Positions 7,420 through 14,652 of a stretch of 15,340 nucleotides of DNA are shown here, one piece after another (the first letter of the stretch is position 1; each line of letters starts with the position of its first letter). Position numbers and translations under genes: made by a program. The notes beneath the pieces are model-generated. The model was not told where the DNA came from and ran no database searches. It worked only from the letters and a program-made list of their open reading frames with translations. The DNA lies in contig DNHA01000215.1 of NCBI GenBank assembly GCA_003486025.1, positions 1,535 to 16,874 of the forward strand, in the 5' to 3' direction. This stretch comes from Micrococcaceae bacterium. Lineage in GTDB: Bacteria; Actinomycetota; Actinomycetes; Actinomycetales; Micrococcaceae.

Positions 7420-7459
7420 GAGTTGGGCGGAATGTCTTCTTCGACATTCCGCCCAACTC
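7420..7459 (-). terminator. Perfect 17-bp hairpin after the protease gene
   Basis: The 17-nt arms 7420-7436 and 7443-7459 are perfectly complementary with a 6-nt loop (TTCTTC on the plus strand). The hairpin begins 8 nt after the protease stop on the minus strand. No T-run follows; instead the next bases hold the AAGGA ribosome binding site of the small gene. It may be a terminator, an attenuator or an mRNA 3' stabiliser. Confidence 0.75.
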
Positions 7460-7467
7460 ACTTGCTG

Positions 7468-8460
7468 CTAGTTTTGTGCAGAATTATATGCCTGCTCGAT
7501 GACGGTGCCCCAGTAAGGACCGAACATCGTGTTACGCACTCCACTGTAGCCAAAACTATTGACTGAGTTCTGATAGCCGCTGGATCCGCCTAGGAACCAT
7601 GGACCGCCAGAGGATCCGCCGGTCATATCGCATGGGATGCCCTGAGAATCGCTTTGTCCATATGGATCGTCAATTGCCGAACCAGAGCATGACTGCAACG
7701 TCTCGCCATTGAATGGGCTCGCTGCCGGGTAACCGAAAGCCGTGTATGTCAATCCACGAGCCTGGTTGAACGCGACACCTGAAGCGCCGACCTGGTCAGC
7801 TAAACTAACTCCGCTGTTATCGGAGACCACGGCAAAGGCAGTGTCATAGGTAATATCGCCACCATTGCTCCACTGAGTGGGGGTCACCAATTCGGTTGCA
7901 GCAAAAGATCCGTAGGGTGCGTTACCGTTTTCGTACGCGGGCACGAAGACCCAGCGGGTTGCGAAGGCACCAGGTCCTTCATTGGCGCAGTGACCGGCAG
8001 TGGAAACAGTTGATTCATTGGCTGAAACAACCGAGTTACCTGAGCACACATAGTCAGAGCCACCGAGGGTGAAGAAGACCTTGCCAATGTGGGACACCGG
8101 AGTGACCGATGATCCATTATTCGGCTTTTGACCTTTATTTTTCGGGTTCGCTGCTTTCTGGCCGGAAATCTTCTTTGACTCCCCCGCCTTCTGCGCGTCC
8201 TTCGTAGCGGATTTCCCGTGGGTGAGAACGTCAGCGGACTTGGCGTTCTTCATCCGATCTGAGGTCCAGTAGTTCATTGCTTTTTCAGCCTTTGCCTGGC
8301 TGATTTTTGATGTCTCGACTTTGTCGGTGGGGGCTGTGGGGGCAGCCATAGCCATTGATGCGCTTCCACCGATCAGTCCACCGGCAAGCAAAAGTGCAGC
8401 TATTGCTCGACCTTTGCGCAGGTTTGCCTTGGGGGCATTATTTTTGATTCTGTCTTGCAC
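7468..8460 (-). CDS. Secreted trypsin-like (S1 fold) serine endopeptidase precursor
   Basis: From the GTG at 8460 the product has 330 residues. The N-terminus is a signal peptide: basic region NLRKGR, a hydrophobic core, and a likely cleavage after SASMAMA at residue 39. A Lys/Ala-rich pro-region (about 40-118) follows, then the protease domain. The catalytic triad is His157 (STAGHC), Asp206 (YDTAFAVV) and Ser284 (GGSSGGPW). Four cysteines (140, 158, 258, 277) can form two disulfides, as in extracellular trypsin-fold proteases. The pattern DYVCSGNSV...TAGHC...GYPAASPFNG resembles glutamyl-endopeptidase-like enzymes of actinobacteria; cleavage specificity is not shown. The start is chosen because GGGAG lies 5 nt before the GTG and the signal peptide begins properly there; an upstream ATG at 8538 would add 26 unlikely residues. 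The gene has its own promoter and a 3' hairpin. Confidence 0.9.
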   Translation of the reverse strand: MQDRIKNNAPKANLRKGRAIAALLLAGGLIGGSASMAMAAPTAPTDKVETSKISQAKAEKAMNYWTSDRMKNAKSADVLTHGKSATKDAQKAGESKKISGQKAANPKNKGQKPNNGSSVTPVSHIGKVFFTLGGSDYVCSGNSVVSANESTVSTAGHCANEGPGAFATRWVFVPAYENGNAPYGSFAATELVTPTQWSNGGDITYDTAFAVVSDNSGVSLADQVGASGVAFNQARGLTYTAFGYPAASPFNGETLQSCSGSAIDDPYGQSDSQGIPCDMTGGSSGGPWFLGGSSGYQNSVNSFGYSGVRNTMFGPYWGTVIEQAYNSAQN

Positions 8461-8573
8461 GTTTTCTCCCTGAGTGGCGGATGGGGGCCGCCGTCGAAAG
8501 CATGTGCCGGAGCACCTGTGGGAGTTAGTCAAACACATCTTTCAAGTAATACATAGGACCGTTCGCGAAGAAT

Positions 8574-8602
8574 TTTATACATTCAACGCCCTAATTAGTT
8601 AA
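8574..8602 (-). promoter_or_regulatory. Sigma-70-type promoter of the protease gene
   Basis: On the minus strand TTAACT (8602-8597) and TATAAA (8579-8574) are separated by 17 nt. They match the -35 and -10 consensus at 4/6 and 5/6. Transcription would start near 8567, giving a leader of about 107 nt before the GTG at 8460. Confidence 0.5.
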
Positions 8603-8791
8603 AATTATGAAGCCGGGATTTTCTTGCAACAAAAACTCTACGAGCGATCTCAACAAAAAACCGGGGCACGGACACCACTTTCGTAGCAGCTTCTTGATCG
8701 CAGGGGAAAAATCTCTGGAAAAAAGAAAGTTACTTAGCAGTAGGCCCCTACGTCACACAAGGCCTGAGGCAGTTTAAATTTGTGAAACAAC

Positions 8792-8807
8792 AGTGACACG
8801 CTTCACA
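8792..8807. promoter_or_regulatory. Crp/GlxR-like binding site
   Basis: On the minus strand TGTGAAGCGTGTCACT fits TGTGA-N6-TCACA at 9 of 10 defined bases. Proteins of the Crp/GlxR family bind such sites. It lies about 215 bp upstream of the protease promoter, which is far for direct activation. Confidence 0.4.
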
Positions 8808-8886
8808 TTCTGGCAAATAAGGAGTCAGCAAAAATTTATTCACGCTCAGTTACCACTGAACGGAACATTAAGTCTCAAGTAGTCAG

Positions 8887-8900
8887 TGAGAGCGCTCCCC
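8887..8900. promoter_or_regulatory. LacI-family (CebR-like) operator candidate
   Basis: TGAGAGCGCTCCCC matches the actinobacterial CebR/BglR-type operator TGGGAGCGCTCCCA at 12 of 14 positions, including the GAGCGCTC core palindrome. No sugar transporter, glycosidase or LacI-family gene is in the window. Confidence 0.45.
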
Positions 8901-8980
8901 CGACGACCTCTCGATTAAGCTAGGTCAACTTCATCCACTAACGCATGACAGGTCTACGAGCAATGTTGGGCGCTAATTAA

Positions 8981-9037
8981 ACAAAAACCTCGTACAATCA
9001 GACCCGCCATAATATGGCCGAGCAAATTGTACGAGGG
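8981..9037 (-). terminator. Terminator of the clpX / Rv2466c-like unit
   Basis: On the minus strand an 11-bp outer stem (9036-9026 with 8998-8988) is followed by TTTTTGTTTAATT, a classic Rho-independent tail. Inside it a second inverted repeat, GCCATA (9006-9011) and TATGGC (9013-9018), gives a nested structure. It begins 15 nt after the stop of the thioredoxin-fold gene. Confidence 0.85.
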
Positions 9038-9051
9038 TTGTAGCGCACAGA

Positions 9052-9660
9052 TTAATCGAAGACTGGGCTTTCGGTCCTGCTGCGCTTCATTTCAAAGAAA
9101 TAAGGGAAAGATGCCAGCTGCACAGCGGCATCAAACATCTTGCCTGCGTCTTCGCCAGTTGGGATTCGGGTAATGACCGGTCCAAAGAACCCCACTCCGT
9201 CCACTGCAATGACTGGAGTGCCAACGTCTTGGCCAACCTTGGAGATGCCCTCTTCGTGGCTTGCACGCAGTGCGGCATCATTGGCATCGGTGTTTGCAGA
9301 TTGCGCCAGTTCCGCTGGAAGCTCGACCTTGGCTAACGCGCGGGATATGACATCAGCGCGGTCTTCAACTTTTTCGTAATGGATTAGTTCACCCATCGCC
9401 GTATAGAGCTGGTCTATAACCTCATCGCCATGCTCTTGCGCTGCCTTGATGATTACTCGTACTGGGCCCCAGGCGTTATCCATCGATGCGCGGTATTCCT
9501 CAGGAAGGTCACGACCTTCGTTGAGCACCGAAAGGCTCATCACGTTCCAGCGAACGTCAATGTCACGGACTTTTTCGACTTCCTTGATCCAGCGACTAGT
9601 GGCCCAAGCGAAGGGGCAGATTGGGTCGAACCAGAAATCAACTTGTGTGCGCTGTGGCAT
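9052..9660 (-). CDS. DsbA-family thioredoxin-fold protein, Rv2466c (mycothiol-dependent nitroreductase) homologue
   Basis: The protein has 202 residues and is collinear with M. tuberculosis Rv2466c, a DsbA-like mycothiol-dependent reductase that activates nitro compounds and responds to oxidative stress. Shared blocks include DFWFDPICPFAW, ITSRWI-like ATSRWI, VRDIDV, RDLPEEYR, AWGPVRV, VGQDVGTPVIAVDGVGFFGPV and FFEMKRSRTE. The active-site motif at 15-18 is CPFA, where Rv2466c has CPWC as I recall: the nucleophilic Cys15 is kept and the resolving cysteine is alanine, leaving a monothiol site that would need mycothiol for resolution. The cis-proline is Pro149 (GTPV). There is no signal peptide, so it acts in the cytoplasm. 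It lies 40 nt after clpX, shares its strand and is followed by a strong terminator, so it is probably in the clpX transcript. The ribosome binding site is ambiguous (AGGAAG about 10 nt away, GAAGG 3 nt away). Confidence 0.88.
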   Translation of the reverse strand: MPQRTQVDFWFDPICPFAWATSRWIKEVEKVRDIDVRWNVMSLSVLNEGRDLPEEYRASMDNAWGPVRVIIKAAQEHGDEVIDQLYTAMGELIHYEKVEDRADVISRALAKVELPAELAQSANTDANDAALRASHEEGISKVGQDVGTPVIAVDGVGFFGPVITRIPTGEDAGKMFDAAVQLASFPYFFEMKRSRTESPVFD

Positions 9661-9700
9661 GAACCTTCAACTTCCTACGAAAAAATAATGGAACTCTAAA

Positions 9701-10993
9701 CTATGCGGATTTTTTGTTGCGCTTCGCTGCAAGTTCGTGCGAAAGGAGCAAGGGCTCGTCCTTATCCAAGACAGTTCCACGAGTCACGACTACCTCTGCG
9801 ACCTCTTCCAAGCTCGGCAGCTCAAACATGATGCCGCCCAAAGTCTCTTCCAAAATTGCACGAAGCCCACGTGCGCCGGTTTCACGTTCAATTGCAAGTT
9901 CAGCAATTGCGTCTAAGGCTTGTGGTTCGAAGCTCAGCTCAACGCCGTCCATGCGGAACATTTTCTGGTACTGCTTCACCAGTGCATTCTTGGGTTCCGT
10001 GAGAACGCGAATCAATGCTCCGCGGTCAAGATGCTCTACCGTAGCAATCACCGGCAGGCGTCCAACGAATTCTGGGATCAACCCGAACTTCAGCAAGTCT
10101 TCGGGACGAACGTCGGAATAAGATGGAGCCTCAGACTTCAATGCGGTCAGTGGCGCTCCGAAACCGATGCCCTTCCGACCCGCACGTGAGGAAATAATTT
10201 CCTCAAGTCCCGCAAAGGCACCAGCCACAATAAACAGAATGTTCGTTGTATCCAGCTGCAAGAAATCCTGATGTGGGTGCTTGCGTCCCCCCTGAGGCGG
10301 AACCGCGGCGACGGTACCTTCAAGAATCTTCAGTAAAGCTTGCTGAACGCCTTCACCGGAAACGTCCCGGGTAATGGAAGGGTTCTCGCTCTTTCGCGAG
10401 ATCTTGTCAATTTCGTCAATGTAGATAATGCCAGTCTCGGCCTTCTTGACGTCAAAGTCTGCAGCTTGAATCAGCTTCAGCAAAATATTCTCAACGTCTT
10501 CACCGACATAGCCGGCTTCGGTCAAACTCGTTGCATCGGCTACGGCGAACGGAACGTTCAGCTTCTTAGCCAGCGACTGCGCCAAATAGGTCTTACCGCA
10601 ACCGGTGGGACCAATCAGCATGATGTTGGATTTCGAAACCTCAACATCGTCTAGAGGATTCTCGCTATTCAAGGCAGCCACAGGTGAATGCTCCTGAGTG
10701 CCATGAATTCGCTTGTAGTGGTTGTACACGGCGACGGATAGAGCACGCTTGGCGTTCTCCTGACCGATCACGTACTCTTCCAAGGAATTGAAGATTTCTC
10801 GTGGTTTTGGCAACGAAAAATCTTCGGAGACCTGTTCTTCAGCAAACTCTTCGGCAATGATCTCATTGCACAGTTCGATGCATTCGGTACAGATGTAGAC
10901 TCCGTGGCCTGCTATTAGCTTCTTTACCTGTTTCTGGCTCTTTCCGCAGAAAGAACACTTCAACAGATCCGAGCCTTCGCCCATACGTCCCAT
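9701..10993 (-). CDS. clpX: ATP-dependent Clp protease ATP-binding subunit ClpX
   Basis: ClpX is the AAA+ unfoldase that recognises tagged substrates and threads them into ClpP. The 430-residue product has the N-terminal zinc-binding domain (Cys13, Cys16, Cys35, Cys38), Walker A GPTGCGKT (128-135), the pore loop GYVG (161-164), Walker B IIYIDEID (Asp193, Glu194), an RKGIGFG loop that corresponds to the ClpP-docking IGF loop, and the sensor-2 GARGLR. The length is normal for the family. The ATG at 10993 has AGGAG about 9 nt upstream; a second ATG three codons later is possible. A hairpin separates it from clpP2, so clpX probably has its own promoter in the 167-bp gap (a TAGAAT element lies there without a clear -35). 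The Rv2466c-like gene follows in the same direction. Confidence 0.97.
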   Translation of the reverse strand: MGRMGEGSDLLKCSFCGKSQKQVKKLIAGHGVYICTECIELCNEIIAEEFAEEQVSEDFSLPKPREIFNSLEEYVIGQENAKRALSVAVYNHYKRIHGTQEHSPVAALNSENPLDDVEVSKSNIMLIGPTGCGKTYLAQSLAKKLNVPFAVADATSLTEAGYVGEDVENILLKLIQAADFDVKKAETGIIYIDEIDKISRKSENPSITRDVSGEGVQQALLKILEGTVAAVPPQGGRKHPHQDFLQLDTTNILFIVAGAFAGLEEIISSRAGRKGIGFGAPLTALKSEAPSYSDVRPEDLLKFGLIPEFVGRLPVIATVEHLDRGALIRVLTEPKNALVKQYQKMFRMDGVELSFEPQALDAIAELAIERETGARGLRAILEETLGGIMFELPSLEEVAEVVVTRGTVLDKDEPLLLSHELAAKRNKKSA

Positions 10994-11071
10994 CGCACCG
11001 ATCTCCTGTTTGCTTGAGTTGCCGTGGACTATCCCAATTCTAGGTCAGGTAACCCCCAAATTAGCTGAATA

Positions 11072-11133
11072 TGGCGGTCTACCTGCGTGGTGCAATCCTC
11101 TTGTGGAGAACGCACCTACAAGGTAAACCGCCA
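11072..11133 (-). terminator. Long hairpin between clpP2 and clpX
   Basis: TGGCGGTCTACCT (11072-11084) pairs with AGGTAAACCGCCA (11121-11133) with one mismatch, 13 positions in all. A short inner pairing GGTGC/GCACC is possible. It lies 27 nt after the clpP2 stop and lacks a clear T-tract. It probably ends or attenuates the clpP1P2 transcript. Confidence 0.6.
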
Positions 11134-11160
11134 GTACTCTGCAATTATTCCGCGTAAGGC

Positions 11161-11820
11161 CTAGTGGCCAAGTACTGCGCGGGTGAGCTTACGTGGAGTA
11201 AGCACCTCGTCGACGATGCCATATTCCTTGGCATCGGCAGCAGTCATGAACAAATCGCGTTCAACGTCGTCGCGTACCTTCTCGACGGTCTGACCCGAGT
11301 GACTTGCAATGGTCTCTTCGAGCCATGTGCGCATGCGCATGACTTCTTCGGCCTGGATCTGCAGATCGGTCGCGGTACCGCGTTCGCCGCCACCCATCGA
11401 TGGCTGGTGGATTAGCACGCGTGCGTTCGGCAGGGCCAGACGCTTGCCAGGGGTACCGGCGGCTAGCAGTACGGCCGCGGCGGAAGCCGCCTGGCCGAGG
11501 CAGACCGTCTGCACTTCTGGGCGAATGAACTGAATCGTGTCGTAGATCGCGGTCATCGCGGTGAAGGATCCACCTGGCGAGTTGATGTACAGGGTGACAT
11601 CGCGCTCTGGGTCCATCGACTCGAGAACCAGCAGCTGGGCCATGACGTCATCTGCCGATGCATCATCGACCTGCGCGCCGAGGAAGATAATACGATCCTC
11701 GAACAGCTTGGCGTATGGATCCTGGCGCTTGAACCCGTACGGGGTACGCTCTTCGAACTGTGGCAGGATGTAGCGAGCCGACGGCATCTGACCGCTAACG
11801 GCTTCCGGATTGAAGTTCAT
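11161..11820 (-). CDS. clpP2: ATP-dependent Clp protease proteolytic subunit ClpP2
   Basis: This is the second ClpP-type serine peptidase, which in Actinobacteria forms a mixed tetradecamer with ClpP1 and works with ClpX or ClpC. From the ATG at 11820 it has 219 residues, with the catalytic triad Ser113 (GQAASAA), His138 (VLIHQPS) and Asp189 (ERDLF). GQAASAAAVLLAAGTPGKR is the usual ClpP2 form of the active-site strand, and the N-terminal NPEAVSGQMPSARYILPQFEER is also typical of ClpP2. AAGGAG lies 6 nt before the ATG, which favours this start over a TTG 18 nt upstream. It is 51 nt after clpP1, in one operon with it, and a hairpin follows. Confidence 0.95.
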   Translation of the reverse strand: MNFNPEAVSGQMPSARYILPQFEERTPYGFKRQDPYAKLFEDRIIFLGAQVDDASADDVMAQLLVLESMDPERDVTLYINSPGGSFTAMTAIYDTIQFIRPEVQTVCLGQAASAAAVLLAAGTPGKRLALPNARVLIHQPSMGGGERGTATDLQIQAEEVMRMRTWLEETIASHSGQTVEKVRDDVERDLFMTAADAKEYGIVDEVLTPRKLTRAVLGH

Positions 11821-11871
11821 GGTTTTCTCCTTGGACAAATCTTTGGGGTTCAGGGCGATAACTAAGGCCGG

Positions 11872-12498
11872 CTACTTGCCGGCGTCGACGCCGCCGCCAC
11901 CGGTGACCGTACCGGCATGCTTTGCGATCTGGTCGAAGAATCCGTATTCCAGCGCGTCCTCAGCGGTGAACCACTTATCACGCTGGTTGTCGATCAGGAT
12001 CTGCTCAACGCTCTGCCCTGTCTGCTCCGCGGTCAGGTCGCTCATAACCTTCTTCATGTGCATGATCAGTTCGGCTTGGATCTTGATGTCCGAAGCAGTT
12101 CCGCCAATGCCACCCGAAGGCTGGTGCATGAGGATACGAGCGTTAGGCGTCGCATAGCGCTTGCCCGGAGTACCGGAGGACAGCAGGAACTGGCCCATTG
12201 ATGCGGCCAGGCCGGTTGCCACGGTCACCACATCGTTCGGGATGAAGTTCATGGTGTCGTAGATTGCCATGCCTGCGGTGATCGACCCGCCTGGGGAGTT
12301 GATGTAAAGGTAGATGTCCTTTTCAGTATCCTCCGCAGAGAGCAAGAGCAGCTGCGAGCAAATCGCATTGGCATTGTCATCGCGGACTTCGGAGCCCAGC
12401 CAGATGATGCGCTCTTTGAGCAAGCGGTTGTAGATGTAATCCTCACGGCCGGCCGGGTCAACGGAGGCCATGGTGGGAGTGCGCGAATCATTTGACAT
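11872..12498 (-). CDS. clpP1: ATP-dependent Clp protease proteolytic subunit ClpP1
   Basis: This is the first gene of the clpP1P2 pair, 208 residues from the ATG at 12498. The catalytic triad is Ser100 ([11 protein letters not shown]), His125 (ILMHQPS) and Asp174 (NQRDKWF). [21 protein letters not shown] is the typical substrate-channel strand region. A short N-terminal propeptide-like segment precedes the core ([15 protein letters not shown]), as usual for actinobacterial ClpP1; the C-terminus ends in a Gly-rich tail. GAGG lies 8 nt before the ATG; a TTG at 12516 is an alternative but less likely start. The trigger factor terminator upstream means the operon has its own promoter between 12499 and 12655, where a ClgR-like box is found. 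Confidence 0.95.
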   Translation of the reverse strand: MSNDSRTPTMASVDPAGREDYIYNRLLKERIIWLGSEVRDDNANAICSQLLLLSAEDTEKDIYLYINSPGGSITAGMAIYDTMNFIPNDVVTVATGLAASMGQFLLSSGTPGKRYATPNARILMHQPSGGIGGTASDIKIQAELIMHMKKVMSDLTAEQTGQSVEQILIDNQRDKWFTAEDALEYGFFDQIAKHAGTVTGGGGVDAGK

Positions 12499-12620
12499 GT
12501 TCTCTACCTCTTCCAAACGTGTAGATCAGATTTTGAAATTCTTTTTCGAATCCCAAAGCTGCAACTGGTTACTTTGAGATTACTGACTTCAACTGCTAGA
12601 TGCGCGGTTTCATGCCCTTG

Positions 12621-12636
12621 TTTCGCTCACGGCGCA
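12621..12636. promoter_or_regulatory. ClgR-like operator upstream of clpP1
   Basis: CGCTCACGGCG (12624-12634) fits the core CGCYNANRGCG of the ClgR box as I recall it from corynebacteria. A further half-site GCGAAC lies at 12651-12656. ClgR activates clpP1P2 in several Actinobacteria. The box is about 125 bp upstream of the clpP1 start, a plausible activator position, but the outer bases do not match and no clear -35/-10 was found. Confidence 0.45.
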
Positions 12637-12656
12637 TGACTATACCGACAGCGAAC

Positions 12657-12704
12657 AAAAAAGTAGCCACCTGCCAACTTGTTTCCAAGTTGGCAGGTGG
12701 CTAC
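12657..12704 (-). terminator. Trigger factor terminator
   Basis: A perfect 19-bp stem (12663-12681 with 12686-12704) with a 4-nt loop is followed on the minus strand by TTTTTT. It begins 13 nt after the tig stop and separates tig from clpP1. Confidence 0.95.
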
Positions 12705-12717
12705 CGAGGATGCGAGA

Positions 12718-14046
12718 CTACTTAGCCTCTGCGGATTCCTCTACAGCTTCTTCTTCGCCAGCTGGCTTCACGAATGAAGTCAGGTCCACAGCGGCACCGT
12801 TCGAGTCGGTGACGGTTGCGAATTCAAGAACCTTGGCAAGTGCCTTGCGACGGCGGACTTCGCCCATCAGCATTGGAACCTGGCCAGCGCCGTTAAGCAT
12901 CTGCGCGAACTGGTTCGGGTCCATGCCGTACTGACCTGCGGTCTGCACGATGTAGTCGATCAGCTCGGACTGCTCAACGCCAACTTCCTCGGCGTCAGCA
13001 ACGGCGTCAAGGATGATTTCGTTCTTGAAGGCACGCTCGGTGTTCTCACGAACTTCTGCGCGGTGCTCTTCGGTGTCGTGGTCAGCTTCAGCATCCGGTG
13101 CGTTGAAGTGCTGCTCGATCTGCTCGTCGATGACGGAAGCAGGAACAGGAACCTCAACCAGTTCAACCAGCTTGTCGAGAACCAGCTCGCGAGCCTCTAC
13201 GCCCTGCTCAGTGATCTTGCCTTCGGCAGCATCCTTGGACAGCGATTCGCGTAGTTCTGCGATGGTGTCGAACTCGGAAGCTAGCTGAGCAAAGTCATCG
13301 TTTGCTTCTGGAAGCTCGCGGGTCTTGACCGCAGAGACAACAACCTTGACGGTTGCGGTCTTGCCTGCGTGCTCGCCACCGGCAAGGGTGGTCTCGAAGG
13401 TGGCATCTTCGCCTGCGGAAAGGCCGGTAACAGCCTCGTCCATGCCCTCAAGCATGTTGCCCGAACCAACCTGGTACGACAGGCCCTGAGCTGCGTCAAC
13501 CTCTTCGCCCTCGACCGCTGCGGTCAGGTCCAAGGTCACGAAGGAATCTGCAGCAGCTGGTGCTTCAACATCCTTCAAGGTGCCGAAACGACCGCGCAGG
13601 TCATCAAGGGCCTTGTCGATGTCTTCGTCAGCAACTTCCTTGGCCTCGACGGAAACTTCAATGCCCTTGTAGTCAGGTAGTTCAACCTTTGGACGGATAT
13701 CAACTTCGAAAGTGAAGACCAGCTGGCCTTCGCCTTCCTTCTCGATCGAAGGAAGTTCGGTGATGTCAACCTCTGGGCGGGAAAGCGGGGTCAGTTCGTT
13801 CTCGACCATAGCCTTCTGGTAGAAGTCGTTCAGGCCCTCGTTCACAGCGGTTTCGATGACGTATCCGCGACCAACGCGCTGATCGATCATACGAGTCGGC
13901 ACCTTGCCCTTGCGGAAGCCTGGAACCTGGATCTGCTGAGCGATGGTCTTGTACGCCTCATCGACGCGGGGCTTCAGTTCCTCATAAGGAACCTCAACGG
14001 TCAGTTTCACCCGAGTCGGGTTGACGTTTTCGACGGCGCTCTTCAC
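12718..14046 (-). CDS. tig: Trigger factor (ribosome-associated chaperone and peptidyl-prolyl isomerase)
   Basis: Trigger factor binds the ribosome at the exit tunnel and assists folding of nascent chains. The 442-residue product begins with the ribosome-binding domain (about 1-115), including the signature GFRKGKVP at 43-50. An FKBP-type prolyl isomerase domain follows (about 155-245, including [18 protein letters not shown] and [16 protein letters not shown]), then the helical C-terminal chaperone domain. The C-terminus is an acidic tail ([13 protein letters not shown]), common in actinobacterial trigger factors. The start is a GTG at 14046 with AGGAG 9 nt upstream. It is transcribed alone: tRNA-Pro and its terminator lie upstream, and a strong terminator follows. 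Its position next to clpP1P2 and clpX is widely conserved. Confidence 0.96.
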   Translation of the reverse strand: MKSAVENVNPTRVKLTVEVPYEELKPRVDEAYKTIAQQIQVPGFRKGKVPTRMIDQRVGRGYVIETAVNEGLNDFYQKAMVENELTPLSRPEVDITELPSIEKEGEGQLVFTFEVDIRPKVELPDYKGIEVSVEAKEVADEDIDKALDDLRGRFGTLKDVEAPAAADSFVTLDLTAAVEGEEVDAAQGLSYQVGSGNMLEGMDEAVTGLSAGEDATFETTLAGGEHAGKTATVKVVVSAVKTRELPEANDDFAQLASEFDTIAELRESLSKDAAEGKITEQGVEARELVLDKLVELVEVPVPASVIDEQIEQHFNAPDAEADHDTEEHRAEVRENTERAFKNEIILDAVADAEEVGVEQSELIDYIVQTAGQYGMDPNQFAQMLNGAGQVPMLMGEVRRRKALAKVLEFATVTDSNGAAVDLTSFVKPAGEEEAVEESAEAK

Positions 14047-14087
14047 AGCGGTGTACTCCTGAGTTGTCTAAGAATTAGGTTTTATCT

Positions 14088-14123
14088 GCAAAAAACCCCG
14101 CAACATGGTGGCGTTGCGGGGTT
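14088..14123 (-). terminator. tRNA-Pro terminator
   Basis: A perfect 11-bp stem, AACCCCGCAAC (14094-14104) with GTTGCGGGGTT (14113-14123), is followed on the minus strand by TTTTTT. It lies 11 nt after the tRNA-Pro 3' end and insulates the tRNA from tig. Confidence 0.92.
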
Positions 14124-14134
14124 GTTCGACAGAG

Positions 14135-14209
14135 TCGGGGTGACAGGATTCGAACCTGCGACCTCACGCTCCCAAAGCGCGCGCTCTAGCCAAGCTGAGC
14201 TACACCCCG
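14135..14209 (-). tRNA. tRNA-Pro (anticodon TGG), copy 1
   Basis: This 75-nt cloverleaf on the minus strand has acceptor CGGGGTG/CACCCCG, D-arm GCTC/GAGC, anticodon stem CGCGC/GCGTG with loop TTTGGGA (anticodon TGG, reading CCA), T-arm GCAGG-TTCGAAT-CCTGT and discriminator A. CCA is not encoded. It differs from the second copy only at base pair 7-66 (G-C here). Confidence 0.95.
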
Positions 14210-14293
14210 ATTAGCAGTGAACAGTCTAACCCGAGTCATCCTGTATCCACTAATCGTTTGCGATTCTTGCCAGATACTATTTCTGTTTCCGGT

Positions 14294-14313
14294 GATCACA
14301 AGAACTAAATTAT
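14294..14313. repeat. Upstream motif of tRNA-Pro copy 1 (matches 14516-14535)
   Basis: TGATCACAAGAACTAAATTA recurs upstream of the second tRNA copy with two changes. Together with the preceding G it contains the palindrome GTGATCAC. It lies about 85 nt upstream of this tRNA; TTGTGA at its minus-strand end could be a -35, with TAGTAT (14279-14274) as -10 after 16 nt. Confidence 0.45.
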
Positions 14314-14363
14314 CTTTAGATCTTTTTATCATGCGATAATTTCCGAAGAATTCATCTCATGAG

Positions 14364-14438
14364 TCGGGGTAACAGGATTCGAACCTGCGACCTCACGCTC
14401 CCAAAGCGCGCGCTCTAGCCAAGCTGAGCTATACCCCG
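14364..14438 (-). tRNA. tRNA-Pro (anticodon TGG), copy 2
   Basis: This second 75-nt tRNA-Pro has the same anticodon loop TTTGGGA and discriminator A, with no encoded CCA. It is identical to copy 1 except that base pair 7-66 is A-T instead of G-C, so the acceptor stem is still fully paired. No strong terminator lies between the copies, so both may be made from one transcript ending at 14088. Confidence 0.95.
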
Positions 14439-14515
14439 TTGCACTCTATGTGAAAATCGCTTTTCACCTGAGCCAACATCTTGTGAATCTTTGCTGGGAA
14501 GTTGTTATCCCTGCG

Positions 14516-14535
14516 TGATCACAAGAAATAAATTT
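14516..14535. repeat. Upstream motif of tRNA-Pro copy 2 (matches 14294-14313)
   Basis: TGATCACAAGAAATAAATTT matches the copy 1 motif at 18 of 20 bases, at a similar distance (about 78 nt) from its tRNA, while the sequence between motif and tRNA has diverged. Confidence 0.45.
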
Positions 14536-14608
14536 ACACGGGTTCGAGCTAAAAGCAAAATCGGCATCCTCGTGTTCAAAACTTCTAACTTCTGCGAATT
14601 TACGCGGG

Positions 14609-14652
14609 TTTTCCGGTGTTGACGTCTGTTTTTGAGGCAAAACACCGGAAAA
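14609..14652. repeat. 12-bp perfect inverted repeat
   Basis: TTTTCCGGTGTT (14609-14620) and AACACCGGAAAA (14641-14652) flank a 20-nt loop. The 3' arm ends in A on both strands, the opposite polarity to a Rho-independent terminator, so an operator or cruciform is more likely. Confidence 0.45.

Larger units (their letters stand above)
8603..8979. other. Long non-coding stretch with operator-like sites
   Basis: No convincing gene lies here on either strand. The stretch is AT-richer than its neighbours. It holds a 12-bp near-palindrome GTAGGCCCCTAC (8740-8751), the Crp/GlxR-like site (8792-8807), a short repeat TCAGT-TACC-ACTGA near 8846-8859, and the LacI-type operator (8887-8900). The cluster of regulatory-looking sites without a matching gene is unexplained. 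Confidence 0.4.

Noticed and set aside
8461..8538. A 26-residue N-terminal extension of the protease from an upstream ATG
   Set aside because: It would place Cys/Arg-rich residues before the signal peptide; the GTG at 8460 has a good ribosome binding site and a normal signal peptide.
8607..8777. A 56-codon plus-strand frame starting MKPGFSCNKN
   Set aside because: No ribosome binding site, codon use unlike the neighbours, low-complexity basic sequence, and it overlaps the protease promoter region.
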